From: an uncultured Ruminococcus sp.
Lineage (GTDB): Bacteria > Bacillota > Clostridia > UBA1381
Length of the DNA stretch: 32,825 bases
NCBI GenBank assembly: GCA_902783115.1
Contig: CACZPW010000005.1
Location: 1 to 32,825, forward strand
Reading direction: 5' to 3'
Part shown: one piece after another, positions 24,985-32,825 of the stretch
Layout of the letters: each line of letters begins with the position of its first letter
How positions within the stretch are numbered: the first letter of the stretch is position 1
Notes under the pieces: generated by a model
What the model was told of the DNA's origin: nothing
The model's input: only the letters and a program-made list of their open reading frames with translations
Database searches by the model: none
Position numbers and translations under genes: made by a program

Positions 24985-25060
24985 GAAAAAAGAAGGTGAA
25001 AATACCGCAACATCGGAAGAAAGAAAAAAGAAGGTGAAAATACAGTGACATCGGAAGAAA
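24985..25060 (+). repeat. 38-bp tandem duplication at the deoR translation start
   Basis: Two adjacent 38-bp copies (24985-25022 and 25023-25060) differ at only three positions, and a partial third copy begins at 25061. Each contains the AAGGTGA ribosome-binding sequence and the first codons of deoR. In the downstream copy the start is GTG; in the upstream copy the equivalent codon is GCA, so initiation there is lost. The unit is not a multiple of three. Confidence 0.85.
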
Positions 25061-25800
25061 GAAAAAAGAAAATACTTGATATTATCAATAAAGAGGGCAA
25101 GGTAAAGGTCACGTCGCTGAGCCGCAGATTCGGCATATCCGAGGTGACGGTAAGAAGCGATCTTGCGGATATGGAATATAACGGACTTCTAAAACGCATA
25201 CACGGCGGGGCGGTAAGCTCGTATAAGCCGTATTATACGATGAATCTCACGCAGCGTATGGAGGCAAACAGGACGGGGAAAAAGGCGGTCGGTGAAAAGG
25301 TCGCCGCAATGGTGGAAAACAACGATACGATAATGATAAATTCGGGCACTACCACGCTTTCGGTATTCCGTTCCCTGCCCACAGACTATAGTCTCAATAT
25401 CATCACAAATTCCGTTACCATCGCATTGGAATCGGCAAACCGCCCCGGCTTTAACATAATCCTTTTAGGCGGACTTATAAACTCCAAGTATCAGTTTACC
25501 TACGGAGATGACGCAAACCGCCATATCGCAAACTACCATGCGGACAAGGCGATACTTTCCGTTGACGGTATCGACACCGCAAACGGCTACACCACCTATT
25601 ACGATAAGGAAGCGGAAATAGACCGTATGATGCTTGAGCGTTCCTCATTTAAAATAATAGCGGCAGATTTTACAAAGTTCAACCGTACCGCATTTACCAA
25701 AATATCGGATATAGACAGCGCCGATATCATCGTTACCGACAAGGACATACCCGATGATTTTGACGAAGCACTCATCGAAAAATGTATAGTATTTGAATGA
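25045..25800 (+). CDS. DeoR-family transcriptional regulator
   Basis: A 251-aa repressor with an N-terminal winged helix (about residues 1-57; recognition part FGISEVTVRSDLADME) and a C-terminal DeoRC sensor domain. The sensor domain has the sugar-phosphate-binding INSGTTTLSVFRSLP motif, and SVDGIDTANGYTTYY is a family mark. Members usually respond to phosphorylated sugar intermediates. It is the only plus-strand gene, transcribed away from the carbohydrate operon, so it is the likely local repressor of that operon and perhaps of itself. The start is the GTG preceded by AAGGTGA; it follows a 38-bp duplication. A bidirectional terminator lies after the stop codon. Confidence 0.93.
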   Translation: MTSEERKKKILDIINKEGKVKVTSLSRRFGISEVTVRSDLADMEYNGLLKRIHGGAVSSYKPYYTMNLTQRMEANRTGKKAVGEKVAAMVENNDTIMINSGTTTLSVFRSLPTDYSLNIITNSVTIALESANRPGFNIILLGGLINSKYQFTYGDDANRHIANYHADKAILSVDGIDTANGYTTYYDKEAEIDRMMLERSSFKIIAADFTKFNRTAFTKISDIDSADIIVTDKDIPDDFDEALIEKCIVFE

Positions 25801-25805
25801 ACATA

Positions 25806-25832
25806 AAAATTCGCCCAAAATAGGCGAATTTT
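25806..25832. terminator. Bidirectional terminator between deoR and ldh
   Basis: A perfect 10-bp stem AAAATTCGCC/GGCGAATTTT with a seven-base loop. T-runs follow on the plus strand and the sequence ends in TTTTT on the minus strand, so it can stop both convergent transcripts. The remaining bases up to the ldh stop (25833-25921) show no gene. Confidence 0.88.
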
Positions 25833-25921
25833 TACATTAGCTTTAGTTTGCTGCAGTATTTCAAATGACGTAATAACATTTTTTATGCTTTATGCGGTCT
25901 GTGCATTTTATCGCAGCCCTA

Positions 25922-27052
25922 TTACATATCGTAGGAGCTTTTTTGCAGTGTCAAATCTGCCGCCTCATCACCCAGATAGCTCTTTACGTCCATATCAAGG
26001 TATTTGCAAAGATCTACCATTTCCGCAAGCGTGTTAACGTTTACGGCTATGCCGTTTTTCATTCTGTCCTCACAGGCAAGAACTTCCTTTTCACCGTGAG
26101 TGTATATCCTCTCCTGCCCGTTTGCCTTAGGCGATTCGCGAAGCTCACAAAGCAGAGTCGACAAATGCTCGCAGATTGCGTCCTTATCGCCGAAGATAGC
26201 GGGATCTATAGCTATAAATCCGTGACAGGTGCCGCCCTTGCCGCCTATATGCGTGTGGTTTGAGGTAAGACCCATTGACAGAACAGATGTGAATATCTCG
26301 CAGACCATTCCGTAGCCGTAACCCTTGTGTCCGCCGCTCTGCTCCGTATTTCCGCCAAGCGGCATTATTCCGCCGCCCGCCTTTGCGACAATGTTTTTAA
26401 GCACGTCTGAAGCATCGCTTGTGGCATTGCCGTCCTTATCAAGCGCCCAGCCGTCCGGCAAAGGCTTCCCGAGCTTATTGTATATCTCAAGCTTACCCCT
26501 TGTTACAACAGTCGTTGATGAATCAAAGAAAAAGTCATACGGTTTTGCGGGCATTGCTATAGCTATGGGATTTGAGCCAAGCATCGCTTTTTTGCCGAAG
26601 GTGGGTACCATGATAGCCTCGGAATTTGTCATTGATATTCCGATAAGCCCCTCCTTGCACGCCATTTTTGCATAGTAGCCTGCGATCCCGTAATGGTTTG
26701 AATTTCTTACCGTAACAGCCGCCATACCTACTGTTTTTGCTTTTTCTATAGCCATATTCATAGCCTTATAGCCCAAAAGCTGTCCCATGCCGTCATGTCC
26801 CTCAATGACCGCCGATACGGGGGTCTCAAATACTACCTCAGGCTCTGCCTTTGGCTTTATGAGTCCCTTTTCGATACCCTTATGGTAGCGGACAAGCCTC
26901 TGCATACCGTGGGATTCTATTCCGTACAGGTCGCTCGTCAAAAGCACGTCAACGATAATATCGCTCTCGGACTGTGAAAATCCGAATTTGATAAATGCAT
27001 CCGTACAGAATTTTTTAAGCTGTTCGTAAGAATAAGTAACATAGTTGTTCAT
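25922..27052 (-). CDS. Ldh-family (malate/L-lactate dehydrogenase type) oxidoreductase
   Basis: A 376-aa NAD(P)-dependent enzyme of the Ldh_2 family (malate, L-lactate, ureidoglycolate, sulfolactate and 2,3-diketogulonate reductases). Typical parts are DLYGIESHGMQRL near residue 42, the catalytic-histidine region VRNSNHYGIAGYYA, the GSNPIAIAMP segment and the GGHKGYGYGMV motif. The 2-hydroxy/2-oxo acid substrate cannot be fixed by eye. Two adjacent ATGs exist (27055 and 27052); GAGGAGG is better spaced for the second. It follows the PASTA kinase by about 30 bases without a visible promoter or terminator, yet it borders the sugar-regulator gene, so it may serve the same catabolic system. Confidence 0.88.
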   Translation of the reverse strand: MNNYVTYSYEQLKKFCTDAFIKFGFSQSESDIIVDVLLTSDLYGIESHGMQRLVRYHKGIEKGLIKPKAEPEVVFETPVSAVIEGHDGMGQLLGYKAMNMAIEKAKTVGMAAVTVRNSNHYGIAGYYAKMACKEGLIGISMTNSEAIMVPTFGKKAMLGSNPIAIAMPAKPYDFFFDSSTTVVTRGKLEIYNKLGKPLPDGWALDKDGNATSDASDVLKNIVAKAGGGIMPLGGNTEQSGGHKGYGYGMVCEIFTSVLSMGLTSNHTHIGGKGGTCHGFIAIDPAIFGDKDAICEHLSTLLCELRESPKANGQERIYTHGEKEVLACEDRMKNGIAVNVNTLAEMVDLCKYLDMDVKSYLGDEAADLTLQKSSYDM

Positions 27053-27085
27053 CATATTGCCTCCTCATATTTAACTTTATTATCC

Positions 27086-29119
27086 TTAACCGCCGAAATC
27101 AATCGTCTGCGACTGTGCAACGCCGTCAACATACGCCGTTACGTTTACCTCGCCGCTGCCCGAAATGTCAACGGGTACCGTACCTGTATCGGATGGGTAT
27201 TCACCCTCATGTACCAGTGTGCCGTTTACATACACCTCGACATATACGTTGTCCTGACCGTTATTCGGTATCGAAACAAAGAATGTCTGCGTACCCGACG
27301 CACCGCCGCCCTGGTTTGAGCTTGTCTGCTGCTGCGGCTCCGCTTGTTGCGGCTCCTCCTGCTGAGGCTCTGTTTGCTGCACCTCTGCGGGTCCACCCGA
27401 AATAACGATACCTATGCTCGTACCCGAATTTACGCTTGCGCCCGCACTTACGCTTTGGGATATTACCGTTCCGTATGAGCTGTCGGACGTTACGCTGCTG
27501 ACGCTGCCCAATACCAGACCTGCGTCCGCCAAGAGGTTTCTTGCAACGTCCATATCAACACCCGTGACTTTCGGCACGACAGACTTGCCTGCCTGAGCGG
27601 TCTCGCCCGCTATGCCCTTGCTTAAATATATCGTGACATAATCGCCGCCAAACAGCTTTGTGCCCGATACCGGTATCTGCCTTATTACGTTGCCTGCCGG
27701 TACCGTTTTGGAATTTTCCTCTATGACCGTCGCCTTTAAGCCGGCATTGTCGATTATCTGCATGGCCTCGACTCTTGTTTTGTTTATAAGATCGGGTACT
27801 GCTATGTTTCCGCCCCTTGAGCCTATGGATACAACTATTCTTATCTCCGAATTCTTTTCGGTCGTTTTGCCCTTTTGCGGTGACTGCGTTACGATTTTCC
27901 CGTCCGGCACGGTATCCGATATCGAATACTCTATATCGCTGTCCAAAATCTTTAAATTCTTCTTTTTTGCAAGCTCCTTTGCCTCATCTACCGTCATATT
28001 GGTAAAATCTGGTACGGAAACGTTCAGAACGAAGTTGTTGACAAGCATATATATACCCGATCCGATAAGCGCTATGATCGCAATGGTTATTATCGCAAGC
28101 AGAGTAGCCATTCGGTTAGCCTTTTTCTGGGCGCGCTTTTTCTTTTCAAGCTCCCTTGCCTTTACAAGTCTTGCTTTTCTCTGACGCGCCTCAAGCTCCA
28201 TTGCAAGCTCCTTTGCCTTCTCATCGCTTTCCTCACCGTCCTCCGCCGTCTTTTCGGGGTCGATCACATTCTTGCTCGGCAGAGGCTCCGATGCCAATAT
28301 CGCATGGAGATCGTTGAGCATCTCCTGCACCGTCGTATATCTTTGCGACTGCTCCTTTGAAATCGATTTCATTACCACATAGGCAAGATCGGCAGGAACG
28401 TCAAGGTTTATGCATTTTACGTCCACCGGCTCCTCTTCAAGATGCTTCATTGCGATACCTACGGCGCTGTCGCCGTCAAACGGTACCTTTCCCGCAAGCA
28501 TCTCATAAAGCACGATACCCATTGAATATATATCCGTTCTCGGATCGGTATGTCCGCCCCTTGCCTGTTCGGGGGATATATAGTGTACAGAGCCCAACGC
28601 CGTACCGCTTACGACCGTCGTTCCCGACGATACCGCCTTTGCGATGCCGAAATCCGTGACCTTAACGGTCTTATCCTCCGTAAGGATTATATTCTGCGGC
28701 TTTATGTCGCAGTGGATAATGTTATTGGCGTGAGCCTCGCTTATGCCCTGACCTATCTGAATGGCATAATCGCAGGCCTCCTGCCACGGAAGCATTCCCT
28801 TGTCCTTTATGTATTCCTTGAGGGTTATTCCCTCGACAAATTCCATAACTATATAGTTTAACCCGTCGCTGTTACCTACGTCGTAAACCGAAACTATGTT
28901 GTTATGTACAAGTCCCGCCGACGCCTGGGCTTCCTTGACGAAGTTGTTTACTACATTTTCCTCCTCCTCAAGAGAATCACGGAGTATCTTTATCGCCACA
29001 TTTCTGTTCAAAAGCGTGTCCTTTGCCTTGTATACGGTCGCCATGCCGCCCGTACCTATTTTATCCAGAATCTCGTATCTTTCGCCGAGAAGCTCTCCCA
29101 CAAGATTATCTCCAGTCAT
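27086..29119 (-). CDS. prkC: PASTA-domain Ser/Thr protein kinase (PrkC/Stk1 type)
   Basis: A 677-aa membrane sensor kinase that responds to peptidoglycan fragments or lipid II and controls growth, wall synthesis and dormancy in Bacillota. The kinase domain spans about 14-275: the glycine loop IGTGGMATVY, K44 in VAIK, the catalytic loop HCDIKPQN (D138) and DFG (156-158). A basic juxtamembrane stretch precedes a membrane helix (about 337-362). Three PASTA domains follow (about 366-432, 439-502, 513-577), then a Gln/Glu/Pro-rich linker and an extra beta-rich C-terminal domain of about 70 residues. The HCD catalytic loop makes it a non-RD kinase. It starts four bases after the phosphatase gene, the usual pair. 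Confidence 0.95.
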   Translation of the reverse strand: MTGDNLVGELLGERYEILDKIGTGGMATVYKAKDTLLNRNVAIKILRDSLEEEENVVNNFVKEAQASAGLVHNNIVSVYDVGNSDGLNYIVMEFVEGITLKEYIKDKGMLPWQEACDYAIQIGQGISEAHANNIIHCDIKPQNIILTEDKTVKVTDFGIAKAVSSGTTVVSGTALGSVHYISPEQARGGHTDPRTDIYSMGIVLYEMLAGKVPFDGDSAVGIAMKHLEEEPVDVKCINLDVPADLAYVVMKSISKEQSQRYTTVQEMLNDLHAILASEPLPSKNVIDPEKTAEDGEESDEKAKELAMELEARQRKARLVKARELEKKKRAQKKANRMATLLAIITIAIIALIGSGIYMLVNNFVLNVSVPDFTNMTVDEAKELAKKKNLKILDSDIEYSISDTVPDGKIVTQSPQKGKTTEKNSEIRIVVSIGSRGGNIAVPDLINKTRVEAMQIIDNAGLKATVIEENSKTVPAGNVIRQIPVSGTKLFGGDYVTIYLSKGIAGETAQAGKSVVPKVTGVDMDVARNLLADAGLVLGSVSSVTSDSSYGTVISQSVSAGASVNSGTSIGIVISGGPAEVQQTEPQQEEPQQAEPQQQTSSNQGGGASGTQTFFVSIPNNGQDNVYVEVYVNGTLVHEGEYPSDTGTVPVDISGSGEVNVTAYVDGVAQSQTIDFGG

Positions 29120-29123
29120 ACTT

Positions 29124-29852
29124 TCAATTCCTTTCCATTACGGCTGCGGTTATATTATCATAACCTCCCGCCTCATTTGCTTTATCAACCAAAATTTTTG
29201 CCGCACCGTCAAGATCTTTGACATTGTTGAGTATTTCAAAAATCTCACTGTCATCAAGCATATTCGTAAGTCCGTCCGAGCAAACGAGTATCTTTTCCCC
29301 GTCATACGGCTTTATGATAATATCGACCTTTATAATATCTTCAACGCCCATAGCTCTGGTTATATAATTTTTCTGGGGATGATTTTTAGCCTGTTCCTTT
29401 GTTATCTCGCCCCTTGATACCAGCTCCTGGACATAGGAGTGATCCTTCGTTATCTGCTGTATTCTCTTTTTATCTATCGCATACACCCTTGAATCGCCGA
29501 CGTGGGCAATTATAAGCTTTTGCTGATATACCATGGCAAGGGTAAGCGTTGTTCCCATACCCATAACCTTATGGTTTTCCTTTGAATAGGCGTAAATTTT
29601 GGCATTGGCGCTTATAAACGCCTGCCTTAAAACCTCGCCCGCCTCGACATAGTCAAGAGCGGTGCTGAGATTTTTTTCAAGCTCCGCATCAATGACCTCT
29701 ACGGCTATGCGGCTTGCTACCTCACCGGCACGGTGTCCGCCCATTCCGTCTGCCACGACGATATACGGGAAGCTCTCGCCCGTTCCGATAAGAAAATTGT
29801 CCTCATTGACCTTTCTTACCTTACCTATATCGGTGGCTGCTCCGAATAACAT
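29124..29852 (-). CDS. prpC: PP2C-type protein phosphatase (PrpC/Stp)
   Basis: A 242-aa metal-dependent Ser/Thr phosphatase, partner of the adjacent kinase, that reverses its phosphorylations. Metal-binding and catalytic signatures: RKVNEDNFL, VVADGMGGHRAGE, VCSDGLTNML, and GGYDNITA near the C-terminus. Length is normal for the family. The pair prpC-prkC immediately after rlmN is the conserved arrangement in clostridia. It is separated from rlmN by about 40 bases, probably in one operon. Confidence 0.95.
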   Translation of the reverse strand: MLFGAATDIGKVRKVNEDNFLIGTGESFPYIVVADGMGGHRAGEVASRIAVEVIDAELEKNLSTALDYVEAGEVLRQAFISANAKIYAYSKENHKVMGMGTTLTLAMVYQQKLIIAHVGDSRVYAIDKKRIQQITKDHSYVQELVSRGEITKEQAKNHPQKNYITRAMGVEDIIKVDIIIKPYDGEKILVCSDGLTNMLDDSEIFEILNNVKDLDGAAKILVDKANEAGGYDNITAAVMERN

Positions 29853-29892
29853 TTCTGAAAATCACCCCTCTTTCCTTTTTTCCTTTAACTGA

Positions 29893-30921
29893 TTATAACA
29901 CCTTTTTCCTTAATTGTCCACAGGAAGCTGAAATATCTGCGCCAAGCTCCCGTCTTACGGTCGCATTTATGCCCAAAGCCGTAAGCGTATCGCAGAATTT
30001 CCGGATCTCCTCCCTTGTGCCCTTTTGGTACTCACGTTCCTCCACTTTGTTTACGGGTATCAGATTTACATGCCCGTGTACCGGCCTTATAAGCTCCGCA
30101 AGCTCCTTTGCCGCCTCCACGCTGTCGTTTACGCCCCGTATAAGCGAATATTCAAAGCTTATACGCCTGCCCGTAGCATTCAGATAATGCCTGCACGCTT
30201 TTATAAGCTCACCGATCTTATATTTATGATTTACGGGCATTATGGTATCACGGACGCTGTCATTCGGCGCATGCAGTGAGACCGTAAGCGTTATGGGCAG
30301 ATCATATTTTGCAAGCTCATAAATTTTGGGGACTATTCCGCAGCTTGACAATGTTATGTGCCTGTAGCCTATATTAAGCCCCTTTTCATGGTTTACATTA
30401 TGCAAAAATTTTATCACGTTTTCAAAATTATCAAGCGGCTCACCTATGCCCATAAGCACAATATTACTTATACGCTTCCCGATATCCTTTTGCGCAAATA
30501 TTACCTGATTCAAAATCTCGCCCGCCGTAAGATCACGGTAAAGTCCGCCTATGGTCGAGGCGCAAAACCGGCACCCCATACGGCAGCCCACCTGTGATGA
30601 AATGCATATCGTAAGCCCGTGATGATATTCCATTACAACGCTTTCTATGCAGTTTTTATCCGGCAGCTCAAACAGGTATTTTACCGTGCCGTCAAGCCTT
30701 GAAACATATTTTTCACGGATCCTGAGCGTTGAAACATAGGTATCACGCTTAAGCTTTTCCCTTGTTTCCTTTGCAATGTTTGACATCTCGTCATACGATA
30801 CCGCACCCTTTAAAAGCCACGAAAAAATCTGCTCCGCACGGAACTTTTTTTCGCCCAGCCCCACAATATAGTCTGTCAGCTCGTCATATTCAAAATCCTT
30901 TAGGTCCAATTTTACACACAT
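29893..30921 (-). CDS. rlmN: 23S rRNA/tRNA adenine-C2 methyltransferase RlmN
   Basis: Radical-SAM enzyme that methylates A2503 of 23S rRNA and A37 of some tRNAs, 342 aa. The radical SAM cluster motif is in the CRMGCRFCAS segment (CxxxCxxC). The opposing methyl-accepting cysteine is in SASCGQL near the C-terminus, and MGIGEPLDN is the SAM-binding motif. These indicate RlmN rather than Cfr. The start overlaps the last 32 bases of rsmB, so they are translationally coupled; the ATG used has no strong independent ribosome-binding site. Confidence 0.96.
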   Translation of the reverse strand: MCVKLDLKDFEYDELTDYIVGLGEKKFRAEQIFSWLLKGAVSYDEMSNIAKETREKLKRDTYVSTLRIREKYVSRLDGTVKYLFELPDKNCIESVVMEYHHGLTICISSQVGCRMGCRFCASTIGGLYRDLTAGEILNQVIFAQKDIGKRISNIVLMGIGEPLDNFENVIKFLHNVNHEKGLNIGYRHITLSSCGIVPKIYELAKYDLPITLTVSLHAPNDSVRDTIMPVNHKYKIGELIKACRHYLNATGRRISFEYSLIRGVNDSVEAAKELAELIRPVHGHVNLIPVNKVEEREYQKGTREEIRKFCDTLTALGINATVRRELGADISASCGQLRKKVL

Positions 30922-32155
30922 AAAAACCGTCGCCCCTGTCTATATTCGGATAAAATGTCTTTTCGTATGTCTTTTCAAATTCGGGGTGCTTATTTAAAAA
31001 TCCGCCGGTAATCTTTTCGTTTTCATCACGGTTTAAGGTGCAGGTGGAATACACTATGGCGCCCGACGGCTTTAAATACCGCGCGGCATTATCCAATATC
31101 CTTTCCTGCACGGATATAAGCGTACTCATATCCTCCTGCCTGTTCCACTTTATCTCGGGCTTTCTCCCGATTATTCCAAGCCCCGAGCACGGAACATCGC
31201 AAAGTATCTTATCGGCAATGCCCTCATAATCCGGATCGAAAACGGACGCGTCAAGACATTCTGCGTCTATTATATCAATACCCAGCCTTTGTGCGTTTTT
31301 ATTTATAAGCTCTATTTTATGCTCATATATATCAAAGGCATAAATTTTTCCTTCATTTTCCATGATCTCGGCAAGCTGTGCCGTTTTCCCGCCCGGCGCG
31401 GCGCACATATCTATAACGCTTTCGCCCTTTTTGGGTGCGAGAACCCTTGCTGCCTGCTGTGCGGATATATCCTGAACGGAAAAATATCCGTTTTTGTAAA
31501 GCGCACTATCCGCAACGTCAAAGCCGTCACAGATTATTGCGCCAGCAATGATTTTCGGAGAATATTCCTCCAATTCCTTTATAAGCGTATCTGTATCGAT
31601 TTTGAGCGGATTTACTCTTAACGTAAGCTGCGGGCTTTTTGAAAACGCCTCCATAAGCTCCTCGCAAAACTCATACCCGAAATCGTCCGTAAATTTTTTA
31701 CAAAGCCATAAGGGAAACGAATATTTTACCGAAAGATATTCAAGAGTGTCGGCAGGGTATTCCGTTTCATACCTTGACGCGCTTCGCAATACCCCGTTTA
31801 CATATCCGCCCGAAGCGCTGTGTCCGTACCGTTTTGCAAGGTTTACCGACTCGTTTACGGCGGCGCTTGCGGGCACCTTGTCCATAAACATTATCTGATA
31901 TATGCCGAGCCGCAGGATATTCAATATATACACCGAAAGCTTTTTGAGCTTTATTTTTGAAAGCTTTTCTATCACATAATCAAGCGTAAGCCTTTTATCC
32001 AGAACTCCGTATACAAGACGGGTAACAAAGTACCTGTCCTGCGTTGTAAGCTTTTTTGCCCTTGCAAGCTCGTCCTTAAGAGCGATATTTGAAAATGCGC
32101 CGTCCCTGTCGGTTTTTACAAGTATTTTAAGCGCTGTTTCCCTTGCGGCGTCCAT
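30890..32155 (-). CDS. rsmB: 16S rRNA m5C967 methyltransferase RsmB
   Basis: A 421-aa SAM-dependent RNA cytosine methyltransferase (Sun/RsmB). The N-terminal NusB-like domain (about 1-130) starts MDAARETALKILV. The methyltransferase domain has DMCAAPGGKTAQL, the general catalytic DVPCSGLG and the second cysteine in STCTLNRDE. The ATG directly abuts the stop codon of the yugP gene (TAA-ATG) with AGGAG upstream. The 3' end overlaps rlmN. This yugP-rsmB-rlmN-prpC-prkC order is common in clostridia. Confidence 0.95.
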   Translation of the reverse strand: MDAARETALKILVKTDRDGAFSNIALKDELARAKKLTTQDRYFVTRLVYGVLDKRLTLDYVIEKLSKIKLKKLSVYILNILRLGIYQIMFMDKVPASAAVNESVNLAKRYGHSASGGYVNGVLRSASRYETEYPADTLEYLSVKYSFPLWLCKKFTDDFGYEFCEELMEAFSKSPQLTLRVNPLKIDTDTLIKELEEYSPKIIAGAIICDGFDVADSALYKNGYFSVQDISAQQAARVLAPKKGESVIDMCAAPGGKTAQLAEIMENEGKIYAFDIYEHKIELINKNAQRLGIDIIDAECLDASVFDPDYEGIADKILCDVPCSGLGIIGRKPEIKWNRQEDMSTLISVQERILDNAARYLKPSGAIVYSTCTLNRDENEKITGGFLNKHPEFEKTYEKTFYPNIDRGDGFYVCKIGPKGF

Positions 32156-32825
32156 TTAGTTTCTCCTGTTTCTGTTGGCAAGAAGGAGAAGCCTCAAAAA
32201 TTGCAGCGCCGTTGACGCAACAGCCGCAACATAGGTCATAGCCGCAGCAGTAAGCACCTTTTTGGCGCCGTCATAATCGCTGCCCTCCAATATGCCCATC
32301 GTCTTTATCGTCTCAAGCGCTCTTCTTGACGCATTTATTTCCGTAGGCAGCGTTACAAGCTGGAACAGAAATACCGCGCCGAACAGAATTGCGCCGAGCA
32401 TGGCAAGCGAATACCCCGCCTGCGACCTTGCGCCGAGAATCATACCGATAACGAACATCGGCATTGACACACGGTTACATATATTCACAAACGGCACTAT
32501 CCCGTTTCTTACCTTTATCGGCACATAGCCGACCTTATGCTGAACGGCGTGCCCGCACTCATGCGCCGCAACGCCTATCGCGCCTACCGATTGACTGTCA
32601 TAGGTAGCGTCGGAGAGGCGGATAACGCCCTCTTTCGGGCTGTAATGGTCGGTAAGCTCGCCCGATATACGCTCTAACCTGATATTTTTTAACCCGTTTG
32701 CGTCAAGTATCTGCCTTGCCGCCTGCGAGCCCGTAAGCCCGCGCGCATTATATACGTCCTTATACTTGTTGAATGTACCTTTTACTCCGTAGGATGCGAT
32801 CAGGGTAAATATAAATCCCACGATA
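32156..32825 (-). CDS. YugP-family membrane zinc metallopeptidase, 3' part
   Basis: The C-terminal 222 codons of a neutral zinc metallopeptidase with the active-site motif HECGH (the HExxH type) in AAHECGHAVQ and several transmembrane stretches (for example near SMPMFVIGMILG and the AAMTYVAAVASTAL region). The frame runs into the window end without a stop upstream (an Ile codon precedes the internal GTG), so the true start is beyond the window. The family is widespread in clostridia at this locus; its cellular substrate is not known. Confidence 0.9.
   Translation of the reverse strand, partial: IVGFIFTLIASYGVKGTFNKYKDVYNARGLTGSQAARQILDANGLKNIRLERISGELTDHYSPKEGVIRLSDATYDSQSVGAIGVAAHECGHAVQHKVGYVPIKVRNGIVPFVNICNRVSMPMFVIGMILGARSQAGYSLAMLGAILFGAVFLFQLVTLPTEINASRRALETIKTMGILEGSDYDGAKKVLTAAAMTYVAAVASTALQFLRLLLLANRNRRN

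Noticed and set aside
27660-28184. Plus-strand open frames over prkC
   Set aside because: Antisense shadows of a gene with certain identity; no start signal and biased composition.
12544-29119. Genomic island with integrase or attachment sites
   Set aside because: No integrase, transposase, tRNA gene or flanking direct repeat was found, and base composition by eye does not differ from the flanks. Acquisition by transfer remains possible but unsupported.

Overview
The window looks like a chromosomal segment from a low- to mid-GC Gram-positive anaerobe of class Clostridia, most plausibly an uncultured gut or rumen Oscillospirales/Lachnospirales-type bacterium. The evidence is the gene content and order (a YugP-type peptidase, rsmB, rlmN, PP2C phosphatase, PASTA kinase; a MazG-like gene, gdpP, rplI, dnaB), strong GGAGG ribosome-binding sites, and sigma-A promoters close to the TTGACA/TATAAT consensus. 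Genus and species cannot be named from the sequence alone. All genes but one are on the minus strand, so transcription runs from high to low coordinates. No rRNA, tRNA, CRISPR array, transposase, integrase or phage gene was seen, and no gene-free stretch exceeds about 300 bases.

Layout from right to left (5'->3' on the minus strand). (1) 32825-27086 is a housekeeping block: yugP (cut by the window edge), rsmB, rlmN, a PP2C phosphatase and a PASTA Ser/Thr kinase. An Ldh-family oxidoreductase follows the kinase after only about 30 bases. (2) 25045-25800 holds the only plus-strand gene, a DeoR-family repressor. It is convergent with ldh across a bidirectional terminator and divergent from the next operon. 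(3) 24809-12544 is a 12-cistron carbohydrate-catabolism operon: ceramidase-like protein, M20 peptidase, a decayed CapA-family gene, a FucI/AraA-like sugar isomerase, an FSA/TalC-type transaldolase, an archaeal-type TIM-like isomerase, an MFS transporter, a YjbQ-family protein, an FGGY kinase, a SIS isomerase, an EamA transporter and an LplD-like GH4 glycosidase. (4) 12440-10709 is an alpha/beta-hydrolase plus HAD phosphatase pair with its own promoter. (5) 10609-9596 is an orphan zinc-finger anti-sigma factor behind an ECF-type promoter. (6) 9439-6392 is leuC-leuD-leuB. (7) 6195-1 is a replication/ribosome/c-di-AMP operon: MazG-like, gdpP, rplI, dnaB, tilS and ftsH (cut by the window start).

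The enzymes of block 3 suggest a route in which a monosaccharide is imported by the MFS or EamA carrier and isomerised to a ketose. The ketose would be phosphorylated by the FGGY kinase, cut or rearranged by the transaldolase-family enzyme, and the short product interconverted by the TIM-like or SIS isomerase. GH4, the esterase-like hydrolase and the ceramidase-like and M20 hydrolases would release the substrate. The DeoR protein sits opposite the operon, with two consensus sigma-A promoters back to back and TTTCG-type repeats between and beside them. The actual sugar is not determinable here, and this cluster is the best candidate in the window for an uncharacterised pathway. The clearest oddities are the broken capA remnant, the anti-sigma gene without a sigma gene, a 38-bp tandem duplication of the deoR start region, and unusual joins between housekeeping operons and other genes.
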